The translations under genes were made by a program, and so were the position numbers. Positions 49,674 to 60,670 of a DNA stretch of 64,000 nucleotides are shown piece after piece (the stretch's first letter is position 1; every line of letters begins with the position of its first letter). Origin of the DNA: Progne subis subis. Its lineage: Eukaryota > Chordata > Aves > Passeriformes > Hirundinidae. The DNA lies in NCBI GenBank assembly GCA_022316685.1, contig JAKJHU010000016.1, forward strand, positions 2,480,001-2,544,000, written 5' to 3'. A model generated the notes under the pieces. The model was not told where the DNA came from and did no database searches. It saw nothing but the letters and a program-made list of their open reading frames with translations.

Positions 49674-52600
49674 TTGCATTATTTCTTTCCTGCAATCATT
49701 TAAAGTCAGAAGGGAAGTTCTGTTGATTTTAGTAGGTTCTCGATCAAGCCTAAATTATCTATTTTGGCTTTTGAGCCCCCTAAAACAGCATATTCTTCAG
49801 GAATGTTTGAAATTATTCTATCACCTCAAAAATTAGCTTCTCTTTCTCTCACTGTTTCTTAGTAACATGTTCATGTATTTTTTTTTGACCATTGCTTATG
49901 TTTGTTCATTTCTCCAAAAAAGCAAAAGAGGAAGAAGCTTTCAAGAGCAAGTGTGGTATCTAAAAATGCTTTTTAATACTGTTTCACTTAGCCTAAATTA
50001 TGTATAGGCAGAGCAGGGTAACCTGTGTTTGGAAACAGACATGCCCATCTGCAAATTGGAAAATAGGCTCCTCCCCGGGGCCAAAATTCAAGCAAGTGAA
50101 AACCCTGGGCAGCCACAGTTTATACTGGCAGTCCAACCTGCTTCAGTGGGTGCCCAGCTCTTGTTTGGAAAAATTAATTTCCTAGAGCACAAAATCTGAG
50201 ATGTTTAGACCCTGTCTCCCTTTCCAGCTATCACTTCAGAGATTGATGAGGATTCCCGTGGTTGTCCAGTTTCAGTTTGCCAAGATGATAATTGTGATGG
50301 CAGAATAGCCACATCTGTGGGCCCTGCCTTGTGTGCCTAAAAAATATCTCTCCTTGGGGTGTGCCAGAGTAAGTCTTTCAAAATCAGATATTCTACTCAT
50401 CTGTAGAGCACTTGATGGCCTGTGAATGAAAACTGCTACCTACATACTAAGAATTATGTACTATTATTTGTGTAGAAGCCTGTTCAGTTATTTCTGTAAA
50501 GCACATACCCTAAATAAGCATCAGCATCAGTAGAAAGACTTTCAGAGATTGCTACAGCCACATTCCAGATCCTCCAAGAAGAAAATTATGGTTTTGTGCG
50601 ATATATTAGATAAACATTTCCTTTTCATATATAGTATCAATAATTTCTACAAATTTGGAGTATGCTTTTGTTAAATGCGCTTTGCAGTTGATTAAATGCT
50701 ATAACTCTACTTCAACATTTAATCAACAGCAAAAGCTGATTATTGCTTTGTGCCACAGAATACAATTGTTTTTTATGGGGACATTCTTTTACTCGGGTTA
50801 CTTACTCCTGTGGTTAATCTGTACAAGTTATTCTGTACTCAGCTGCAGCTCACAATCCAGCTTGGACAGTAGAGCCTGGTTTATTGAGAGAGGGAACGTT
50901 GATATCATTACACTGTTGACTGTATTCCATTATTGCTTATATATAAGCTGTAAAATGTCTCATGCTACAATTATGATAAATCCTTCTTTGGCATCCAACT
51001 TTAAAACAAACCTGAAGCAACTGTGAAAATAAGAGTGGGTATTTGTTTTAAGCAGAAGCCTCTTTTTAATAATTGTATTCTATTTTTAGGATTTTGAATT
51101 AGAGTATTACTGGCTGCTGCATAATTTGATAGGACATAGTAGGGCTGTTCCAAAAGTACATGCAAATCATTAGTAGTTTCAGATTAATTGCTGATCAATT
51201 TATATGGCATCTATTCTGAAATTAAAAGAAGAACTAGATTGTCTCCAGAGTAGCAAATTAAATCTCTATGGTATGCTCCATTAAAAAAAAAAAAAAAGAT
51301 AAAAGGGTCAGAACCTCTCCCAGGAGTTGCAGGAAACCTCTATGAAGCTGCTTGGAGGCCTTGCATCAGAGTTAGAGAGCACCACACCAGAGGCCAGCAT
51401 TCTGATGGGATAAAAGTTGCTTGCTCTTTTTGCTCAGGAACCAAAATAATCAAATGCAGAGCAGGGTCTGCCCAGCCTTGCCTGGAATTGTGTCCCTGGT
51501 AACCCAGGCTCCTGGTAGATCAGTTTGGCTGGTAAGCGGTGCATCACTACCTTGGCATACCCCAGCTGGTGAGGAAGTAAGCCTTAACCCCATGAAAGTC
51601 ATGAGAGCTGGAGCTGAAAGGGAGGTTTAAGCCCTTCTGCCCCATGTATTCAGCAGCTGAGGAGGGGGTGTATTGAGAGTCAGCAGCTGCTCTGACCAGG
51701 AGTGACTTGGTCTCTTGGAGCAGGACTGAAAGGCCCATGGTGTCGGCGTTCCCGGTCAGTAAGGTGAGACAGCACAACAGGGAGTAGAATCCCCAAAAGC
51801 CGAGCTAGCTGCAGGATGCTGTGCCAAGAAGGGTGTGTTTACATAGGGCACAACACGCTTCGTGATGACCTTCTCTGCTGCAGGACCCAGGAGTGTGCAG
51901 CTCTGAGTGTCCGTCACCGGAGCACAGAGGCCAAGTCATGTAAGCAGAAAGAGCAGTGCTCTTTGCCAGCGTTCAGGTGCCTCTGGGGCTGCAGGGCAGG
52001 CTGGGGGGAGGCAGACCTGTGCTTCCCTCTCCCACCTCTCCATTTCAGCAGGAGGGTCTGCCCTGCCAGCCCAGCAGTACCTGCCGGGGGCATCCACAGA
52101 CCTGGCAGGTGCAGGGTCAGGCAGGAGGAGCACGTGGGTACCCCCTGAATTCCTCTGCTGTTCCTTGATGAGTTGGTGCGCTCTCCCATCAGTCTGAGAT
52201 GTGACTCGGCTGGTCACTACCAGCTTCTGACTGTAAATTGTTGATGTCTATGGCTGTATCAATGGTATCTTCTGCTATTAAAATATAAACACATTTTTTC
52301 TCATTTAAAAATAGGTTTATTAGGTCAGTGTGGCCCTTTATAGCACCTGAGAAGAAAGTTAATTCCTCACTAACTAATGTGAATGCTAAAACATAATTTT
52401 TTAAATTATTCTTCCTATTTTAATTTACAGATTGAACGTTCTCCATTTTCTTGCTGGCACTCAGTACTGCTAGATGCTATTGTAAAGTTTTTTAAATGTT
52501 CCATTATTTAGGAAACCATCTAGTATATGTGTACCTGTTTGCAAATTACGTATCTCTGTTAGTATGTCCTAATGTAATAATATAAAACCATGTAAGAGTT

Positions 52601-52938
52601 GTTCTTTAGTTTATGCCTTTAAGCCAGCTGCATGTCACTATTCTTGGCACTTCTATTTTTATGAATAATTACTGGTCTGTGAATTTCTCTTGTAGAATTA
52701 TTCATGATCTTTTATTTTGTCATTATTTAACTTTCTGTCATTCAAGAGATTGTGAAGTGCTCTTAATTTTGCAAACTCACAATTTGTATATAGATGAACA
52801 ATGGCTAGGTTCTACTTTAACAGTTAATATCCATTGTTCAGGCTTCTAGATCAACCAAGGTACTTCTGAGCAAGAAGATCAAAATCTCATTATTTTAGCA
52901 ATCTAACATCTTAAGGAAATTTTGTATTTCAAGGACAC

Positions 52939-52944
52939 AATAAA
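52939..52944 (+). terminator. CYP7B1: candidate distal poly(A) signal of CYP7B1
   Basis: AATAAA about 4 kb after the stop, followed by T-rich and TGT-containing sequence, at the end of an AT-rich UTR-like stretch. It would give a 3' UTR of about 4 kb. Confidence 0.3.
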
Positions 52945-53108
52945 AATGAATATATCTATTTTAATATTGAATGATTGTCCATGGTATTTTTTCCAGCTTA
53001 TGTTTATACTTTTCTTACAGAATCACAACTATTGCTTTAATTTTTTAATTATTGTTTCAACATACTACATTTTTCTGTTACTTGATCTTGACAGATATTT
53101 CTATAATG

Positions 53109-53208
53109 AAAACAAAACCAAAACCAAACCAAACAAAACAAAACAAAAAACCAAAACAAAACAAAAAAAAACACCAAAAAAACCCACACCACCACCAACA
53201 AAAAAAAC
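53109..53208. repeat. (CAAAA)n-like A/C-rich low-complexity tract
   Basis: About 100 bp made of A runs separated by C or CC. A Lys/Thr/Pro-rich frame across it is an artefact. Confidence 0.9.
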
Positions 53209-54939
53209 TTTAACTCAGCAGTGGAATACAGAAACTCCTCTGAATATTGGAAATTATCATGTCTTTTTTTATCACCCCCCCACCATGAAACGTAAGCTAG
53301 TTCTCATGAGATGAGATTAAAAAAAGTGGTACTTCTGACATTCTTAGGACATTACTCAAAATTAATATAGAGATCTGCAGTCCACTAGTGATTCCTAAGT
53401 ACAACTCTTAGGCTTTTGCTTTGGCAAGCCTCCATGTAGTACAAGATGTACTACCTAGTGTAAAATATTCTCTCTTCACAGATCATTCATTTTAAAAGGG
53501 GATATGAATGAAATTATTACGATACACAGCACTGCACCAGCAAAGCACAACTTGGCTTTTCTAGGTATCACTGTAACTGCTGAGTTCTACAAGTATGTAT
53601 TTAATAGGAAGGTTGTACCCTAAAGACATCGGTGTTTTCCATTCCTTCATGCAGGAGTGCCTGTCAGTATGTCTGCAAGGGTTATTGGAGATGCTTCCTA
53701 GAGAAGACAGACCTGCAGCATTTTCTGGGTTTGATAAATGTGTGTGTAGCTGTGCAACTGTTTTAACTCCAGGCTATATTAGAAGTTACTGAAATTTATA
53801 AATTAGAAAGTGGCATTGTTTGAGATTTATCGAAGGGCACGTTTCTGGGTGAGCTTTCCAAAATGGTCTAAAAGATAGCTTGCAAGGAAGGAGTTAGTGG
53901 GACCCCCTAACACTGTTTTTATCCAGTATTTAATCCACTATTTTATTTGATACTAGGTACTGTATTGATGTTGCTTGTATAGCACTGTATTTTAAAACTG
54001 TTGAAAGTCTCAATTTATGCATATGCTTAACTCATATGAATAGAGCTATTCTAACTGCCAGACCATAGAAAGTGAAGTATTTTCCTGTCTTCTACCTAAA
54101 CCAGCCCATATACCCTGGCTAGTCATGTCCCCATGCCCACATATCAGAAAAATGATCTCATTACAAAAACACTCCTCAAAAGTATGCTTTTGAAACTATT
54201 GTGATCCTTAAGTTATTGTCAATGTTTACAATTAGTAGTAAATATTAAGAAATATATAAAAATATCAAAAAAATGTAGACAATGTTCCATTTTAAAGTGA
54301 AAGGAGGGAAGCTGTAGTGGGATGTTGATCCTCATGTAAACCACTTCTGTGTTTATTCTATGCATCAGGCTTTCCTGGGATCTCACATACTTAGGTTGTA
54401 TGAGTACATAATTTGTAATAGTAGAAATGTGCGTGTCTTCAAAACTGTTCACACCAAAATAAATAATCAAAAGAAGCCTAAGCTTCAGCTGTTCTTGCTA
54501 GAAGCCTTGCAGGATTCTTTCTATCTGCAGATTTGTTAAACCGATTTTGACACTAATGTGTTGGTTTATTTTTCTTTTCCCCAAAACCAGCAGCTACGAG
54601 TACAGAAAAGTTAAATAGAAGTTCTGGCTACAGGGAGAGTAGAAGTCAGCAAGCAAACACTCTGTGATGACTTTTGACAGCGACTTCTTCTCCATCAGCT
54701 CATCTTTCCAACTACCTCTTTCTTCCAAACAGTTTAGTCACTCACTAACCTCCTACAGGCAGCAAGTCTTTCTCTGTCTAATTTCCATCTCGTGAGCCAG
54801 CGAATCGCCTCTCCTCACAACGTATCTTTCGGTTGCATTTTAAAAATGAATTCTTTACAGCAGCCTCTTGCAAAACCAGCATCGCAGGTGGCTGAAGCTG
54901 GGAGAAGCGCCGCCTCGCTAAGGCTTAGGACCTGAAAAG

Positions 54940-55260
54940 CGGATGGGCATTAGTTGAGCTGGTGCTTGAAGCATCGGGGAAGCTGCCGCTCCGGATGCCC
55001 CCGGCCCGCGGCGGCGGCAGGGACCCGCACCCTCGCCCGCCCGCCCGCATCCCCGCCCGCTGCCCGCCGGGCTCCCGCCGCCGGCTTGCGCTCCGAGCGC
55101 TCCCGGCGCTCCCACCTTCCCCGGCCCGCGACAAAAATCGGGACAGGGGAGTGAGGAGTGACTCCTGCATGCCCCTTCCCAAAAGCAGCGCGAGCTTCCA
55201 GAGATGCTGCGGTGGGACAAGGGGACGGGACCCCCGAGGAGGTTCCTAGGGAAGCGGTCT
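54940..55260. other. CpG island in the CYP7B1-BHLHE22 interval
   Basis: Dense CpG and GC about 3.5 kb beyond the BHLHE22 3' end, unlike the AT-rich flanks. No protein was recognised. Clusters of satellite islands are typical around Polycomb-controlled developmental genes. Confidence 0.55.
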
Positions 55261-55739
55261 GGGTGTTCAGTGAGTTTGGAGGGCTTCGGCTGGTGGAGAG
55301 GAGGTTTACTCTGGAAAGGCGATTGTTTTTCCCTAATCCTCAATTATGGAGATTTAAAAATAGTATTAAAGGGGCAATCTGTTCTGCAACTTCTCGGAAG
55401 AAATAATTGTTGATTTAGATAAGCGCTGATCCCTTCAGTGTTTGATGAAGACGTTAATTTATGGCTGTCTAGCAGTTTATGGCTGTCATTAGATTTTCAG
55501 CTTTGTCTCTCTTCGAAATGTATCTTTATTTTTTTATTTTAATCCGAGACAATTATGTAAGAAAACGGTTATATTTGATCTAAAATACATCACTTTCCTA
55601 TAGCATTTCAAATTATTCACAGATCATAGTTCTTATATGTGCATATATGAATTTAAAAATACAGCAGTAAAGTGCTTGAAACAGACCATAAATTTGCTTC
55701 CTATTTTATTACACGTCTCTGAATCAGGTTGAGAGGACA

Positions 55740-56400
55740 AGGGCAACTAGGGGCTTGGGGAAGGATTTAACCCTTCCCGAGGCTGGAGAACGAGCCGAAC
55801 CAGACCAGTTTCCCCTCCGGAGCGCTCCGGGGGCGGGTGTGGGCGGGCCGGGTGACACCGAGCCGATGAGTGACCAGGGGGAAATGGGGCTGGCTGCAGC
55901 TCTGTGCTCATTTAGCAGATGTCCCCTTTGCGACGTGGTGGCTGCTAGGAGCCCCCGGGTGGGGCTGGGGGCCGGAGCAGCCGTGCCGGCTCCCGCCTTT
56001 GCCCCTGCCCCGGCCCGGCAAGGAGTGGGCACAGTCGGCTTATCCCCTGCGGCGCCTGCCCAAGCCATGCAATACTTCAGGGAGAACCTGCCCTACGTCT
56101 TCCACGGGCTCCGCTAGTGCCGGAGCTTTCCCAGGAGAGGCCCGGGCCCCGACGGGCAGCAGCAGCCCCGCGGAGCGGGCGGGCGGCCGGAGCGCGGAGC
56201 CCAGAGCGACTTCCCCAAACTTTAGTCCCGCTCCGACAAGGAGCTCTCCTGCCGTTTGCTTAGAGCCTTGGGAACCCTCCGGCCTGTGGGCAGGGGCGGT
56301 GCGATCACAGTTACAAGTGGTCCTGGAGAGAGTCGCGGAGTCCCGGCTCGTCTGTTTTACCCCCCGACAGCCTCCCTCCGCCACCACCACCGCCACAAAA
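55740..56400. other. CpG island in the interval
   Basis: GC- and CpG-rich block ending in a 19-nt A run at 56,397-56,415. It contains a 16-codon ATG ORF at 56067-56117 (see findings). Confidence 0.55.
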
Positions 56401-56459
56401 AAAAAAAAAAAAAAAGTGTTAATTGCTGCTAAGTTTCCGAGCACGTGGATAATTTACTT

Positions 56460-56900
56460 TGACTGCTGAGTTTTAATTAAAAGCAAACTTATTTATGTTT
56501 CTGATGTTTATATTACGCGATTTAATTACGTTTAGAGGCAGCATCGCACTTTTTTTCCCCCTTCCACCCTAAATCACATTTTCATTAAAGGTTTTAATAA
56601 GAAAACTCACTTGACCACTATTCATTATCTAGTCCCCTCCATGCACACAAGTTCACTTACCCATTCATTTATTCACTTACTCATTCCAGCAGATCCGCTG
56701 CAACTGCTGCTAGCAGGGATGTGAACACTCATAATTATTTGTCAAAGTCTGGAAAGTGTATTATCCCTTCTTCTAGTGGTAATTAGTTACCATAGCATCT
56801 AATACGTAAATGTGCCCAGAGCACACCATTAACAGTTAAGCGGAGGATTCAATTTAACACATGATTATATCTTTCATAAGTCATTACATTAGGAAAGCCA
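56460..56900. promoter_or_regulatory. candidate enhancer between CpG islands
   Basis: AT-rich block sandwiched between CpG islands, with many homeodomain cores (TTTAATTA, GATTTAATTACG, CATAATTA) and GGTAATTAGTTACC at 56778-56791. The look is that of a conserved developmental enhancer for BHLHE22. Confidence 0.4.
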
Positions 56901-56929
56901 ATGTCACTCATGCTGGGACAATCTAGGCT

Positions 56930-57700
56930 CCGAGCCGGGGGAAGGGGCCGGGGAAGGGAGCCAGGCTGGGCGGCGGGGGCAGAGGCTCCGAATGAGGCTG
57001 AGGGAGATCCCGGTTCGGTGGGGTGGTTGGAGACGGGGAAGAAGCTCTTTTGAAAGGGTACATGTTCATTTCTGGCTAAGTGATCTGTCAAGCTTTAAGG
57101 GGGGCGGGGGAGCCTCTCTCCTCCTCCCAGCCCGGCACACGTTACGCTCGCGTTGGCAAGACCTGCTCAGGGACCGGCCCGGTGGCTTCGCGCCGCTTCC
57201 CAGGGAGGATGCCCGGCGCAGCGCGACAGGAGAGCGGGGCCAGGAGTGGTAGCACGGGCCCCGAGCCCCCCTCCGAAGCAATCGAAGAGGAAGAGAGAGC
57301 CCAAAGTCGGGCGGCAGCGGTAGCCAGGGATGACAAAGATGTTCATTCCGCTGTCCCTTCGCTCCGAAGCAGAGGCAGGCGAGAGAGCGGCGAGGGGACA
57401 ACCCGCTCCATGTGCCATAGACCTCGCTCCCCATAGACCTCGCTCCCCAGAGCCGGCGGGGACAGCTCCAGGCCCGGCCCGCACACTTGGGGACCCTGCC
57501 CTCTGCCCAGGGGAGCCGGGAAGCTGGGGGTGGGCCTCCTCCAGCCCCTTGCCTTAGGTCCCGGCCGCTCCTGGAGTTTGCTGGGACCCGTCTTGTCTTC
57601 CTCCACCCCACGGCCGGGCAAAGCCGAGCGGCGCCCGCGCCTTCCGAGGGAACCTCTCCGGGAAGGAAGCCCGCTCGGTAGCCAGAGACATTAAGCGGTA
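56930..57700. other. CpG island in the interval
   Basis: GC- and CpG-rich block with open frames on both strands that match nothing known to me. It includes an exact 16-bp tandem duplication at 57,415-57,446. Confidence 0.55.
57415..57446. repeat. exact 16-bp tandem duplication
   Basis: CCATAGACCTCGCTCC occurs twice without a spacer inside a CpG island. Confidence 0.9.
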
Positions 57701-57789
57701 AATATTGCAGCAAATGTGTCCTGCGATGTTATATGCACGAACACACGCTCACACAGACACACACACTCGCACAACACACACAGGCACGC

Positions 57790-58110
57790 ACCGCGCCAAG
57801 CTGGTGGCGGTGGTTAATTCCTAATCAGAATGATGGACAGCAGAGACAGAACAATACAAACTAATGGCTGTGTTGCTGATCACTTTACCCCTTGATTAAA
57901 GACACCCAATTATGGCGCAGAACAGTGTCGTAATTATGTTCCTTAATCACATCCAGGAGGTTTAATTGCCTTAACGATGTGTTTCATTAAATGAATTTAG
58001 GTATTATAGTCGACAGTTTTCATACACAGTTGTTTTCAAATTAACATAATATTAGACATCGTCATGGAAATTGTTTTAATAATCATAATTAGACGCACCC
58101 AGCCTTTGTC
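57790..58110. promoter_or_regulatory. candidate enhancer between CpG islands
   Basis: Dense AATTA/TAAT cores, CCAATTATGG, GTAATTATG and TTAATCACAT in a block without repeats, flanked by CpG islands and about 0.7 kb beyond the BHLHE22 3' end. Confidence 0.4.
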
Positions 58111-58259
58111 TAGTAAATGCTGAGAGACGCTTCTCCTTGCGCCTGGGGGCTGATCTGCCCACCCTCTCTGGGCTGCCTTCCCACAGCTCCGTGGCACTTT
58201 ACAGTTATGTTTCCTGAAAAGTTACAGGTTCTGATTAATCTTTTTTGATGGGAAGTGGA

Positions 58260-58760
58260 GCAGAAAATATTTATACCCTTCCCCCGCCTGTGGTGCTGCC
58301 TTTGGGAGAGGCGGCTCCGCGGACACCCGGCGCCGTCCCGGTCCGCCCGAGGGGAGGGGGGCACCCGCAGGACCGGGACCCCCGGCCCGGGCTTAGCGCC
58401 GAGCAGACAGCCTGGAGGGCCTCCCCGCTTCCCCTGCCCTCGGGTTTGGGGCAGGGCGGAGGGTCCACGAGGGGAGGGGCGGCTCCAAAACTCGGCGGAT
58501 TGGGAGGGGGCGGGGGGGGGCGGTCCTGCAGCGCGCCCCGCGGCGCATCCAGCCCCAGGGCTCGGGGCGGGCAGGGCCCGGCGCTGCCCCACGCTGCTCC
58601 CCGCCTACCACGGGAGCGGGGGAAACGCAGAGAGGGGGGAACTTCTCTCCTCCCTGCCTGAGACACCCGGAGCCGGGAGTGGGGTGACGGGGAGGGGACC
58701 GGGGCGCACTCAGAGCAAGGCAAAGGAAAGCGAGCTACTCACCCCCACCATCCGCCTCCT
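58260..58760. other. CpG island just beyond the BHLHE22 3' end, with a G-rich run
   Basis: Very GC-rich block. At about 58,500-58,523 the + strand has G5, G10 and further short G runs, compatible with G-quadruplex formation. It could be a promoter for an antisense or downstream non-coding RNA; no coding evidence. Confidence 0.5.
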
Positions 58761-58820
58761 TAAATCTGGATAGATATGCTTAACAAAGCACCGCGTGATA
58801 CAAGCGTTTGTTCAAAATAT

Positions 58821-58826
58821 TTTAAT
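58821..58826 (-). terminator. BHLHE22: candidate BHLHE22 poly(A) signal ATTAAA
   Basis: The minus strand reads CTTTATTAAAATATTTTG with ATTAAA at 58826-58821, followed downstream by T/GT-containing sequence. Alternatives are ATTAAA at 58900-58895 and AATAAA at 59670-59665. Confidence 0.4.
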
Positions 58827-59025
58827 AAAGATTCTTTCCGACATAGATACACATACAAACGATCGTACATTGCTGTCATAATCTGATTGACCTATTTAAT
58901 ATATATCACTCTTTACACATCCGTGACCTGCCAACAGATCCATCATGGCTCCTATTTTGCCATTCAACCTGACAGTCCGAATTTGTATTATCTGCAAGTA
59001 GTGGAAAATAGCAGGACTCGTTCTT

Positions 59026-59096
59026 GAAAACAAAACAAATAAGAAAAAAAAAAAAAAAAAAAGGAAAAGAAAAAAAAGAAAAAAGAAAAAAAAAAT
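59026..59096. repeat. A-rich (G-interrupted) low-complexity tract
   Basis: A runs broken by G on the + strand; U/C-rich in the BHLHE22 transcript. Long single-residue frames across it are artefacts. Confidence 0.9.
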
Positions 59097-59202
59097 CTTT
59101 GATTTACAAATGGCAGAGAGACAGCCACCCAGCCATGCAAACTCAAACTGAAGGCTCACTTTGGGTAAATAGCTACTTCTTGCTTTTCATATCTCATTTT
59201 TC

Positions 59203-59340
59203 TTAAAAAAAACAAAACAAAAACAAAAACAAAAAAAAAACCAAAAAAAAAAAACACAAAAAAACCCAAACACCCCAACAATCCAAGCCAACAAAAACAA
59301 AACCAAAAACATCCAAACTAAATCACAAACCAAAAACCCG
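59203..59340. repeat. (A)nC-rich low-complexity tract
   Basis: AAAAC/CAAAA-type units on the + strand, meaning GUUUU-type units in the BHLHE22 3' UTR. Confidence 0.9.
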
Positions 59341-60670
59341 CCCCCCACATCCCCTGAAAAAAGAAGAGAAGAATTCCACGCGTTCTGTAAATTAGCCTAA
59401 AGTATTTTAAAGTATTTCAAATTAAATAGTCATCCACAGTCAGAATAATTTACATACACATTAAAAGCGGTTTAAATTATACCTTCGAAAACACAGCGCC
59501 TGGGAAAACATTTGCTTGGCAAGTGTTCTTGTAGCAGCTATTGCTCTGATGCCTTGTAAAAGTAAATAGTTATTACTTGTTATAATGCAATGAATATCCG
59601 TTCAAAAATCAGTTGGTTGAGCAATTAAGAATACACTTTTCCTGTAATTTTTGGACTGAAGCAATTTATTAAAGCTCAATTTAAATACAGGAATGATGCA
59701 ACTTAAAATCCAGATGACCTTTCATAAACCTAAGCAGCTCGGATACATCAACATTTCTGGTTATATGTTGTTGGCAAATAAATGTTTTAAACACTTGGCA
59801 CACAGTTTAAAGTTAATCCATAAACAGAATTTTAGAAGCATTTAAAGTAACTGCACATAAGACCCATGACCTTAACACATGATAAATATTGTCGGCGTGG
59901 AAGGGTCATTTTAAAGAATAATAAATAGCATGTCTTGTTTATACATCATTGCAAAGTGGAAAGAAACAAGGTGCACATAAATATTTCTTTTAAAAATGCG
60001 ATACTTTCAGCCACACGGAGTTAGGGTTTGATCGGTTAATTTTTGTCTTTTTTTAACTCTCGATTTTTTTTTTTTAAATCACTCTCACCAAACTTTGCGC
60101 ATTTTCACAGGATCAAAGTTTAGAGACGATAAAAAATACAAAGTCTTCCATAGCAACCGTCCAGTCTCTTTGTTTCTGCGAGTCACTTAAATAATAAGTT
60201 TACATTTCAAGTTTTTTTTTTTTTTTTGTTTCCTGGCTCAGAATAATAATAATACTGCTAATAATAATTAATTAAAAAAAAAAAAAATCTATGTTCAAGT
60301 GCCCTCTCTGATTTGTCCCCGGCGACAGCCGCGGCTCCCAGCCCGGCCTGCTATTTCCCGGCCTCTCCTTTGTCCGGACGCGCAGCGAGCCCCCCCGGCG
60401 CCCCCCGGGCCGGGCCTTCCTTCCTCCCCGCGGCACCCCCGGCCGGCCCCGCGCCCCCTCCCCGCCGCACGCTGGGCTCCCGCCGCGCTCCCGTCCCGGC
60501 GGCACCCGAGGAGAAGAGCGAGGCGAGGCGAGGCGAGTCCGGGCAGAGGGCGGCGGGGGCAGGGCAGCGGTCAGTTCCTCCGCCGTCTCCGCGCCCCCCG
60601 GCCCGGGACCGGACCGACGGCCGTCGCCTCTCCCCGGGGCCGCGGCGGCGACGGGGGGCGGCCGCGGGGC

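Larger units (their letters stand above)
48979..54600 (+). other. CYP7B1: CYP7B1 3' UTR and downstream DNA; 3' end not determined
   Basis: No second gene was recognised. Possible poly(A) signals (AATAAA) on the + strand are at 49668-49673, 52939-52944 and 54458-54463, and ATTAAA at 52277-52282. Mammalian CYP7B1 has a long 3' UTR, so any of these could be used. The part at 51,420-52,210 is more GC-rich and holds overlapping short open frames on both strands, which argues against real coding. The part at 52,220-53,100 is AT-rich like a UTR and ends in a CAAAA-type repeat. Confidence 0.5.
58803..60670 (-). other. BHLHE22: BHLHE22 3' UTR (extent inferred)
   Basis: About 1.9 kb of AT-rich sequence following the stop on the minus strand, ending at a candidate ATTAAA signal. 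It includes long T-rich tracts (A-rich on +) at about 59,026-59,096 and 59,203-59,340. The part at 59,380-60,060 is AT-rich unique sequence of the type that is often conserved in 3' UTRs of neural genes. No ORF of note was seen. Confidence 0.55.

Noticed and set aside
50655..51026. 123-codon ORF downstream of CYP7B1
   Set aside because: No recognisable domain, AT-rich composition like a UTR, and no splice or promoter context.
51816..52217. Several overlapping ORFs on both strands in a GC-richer patch
   Set aside because: Overlap in several frames on both strands, no family resemblance, most likely compositional.
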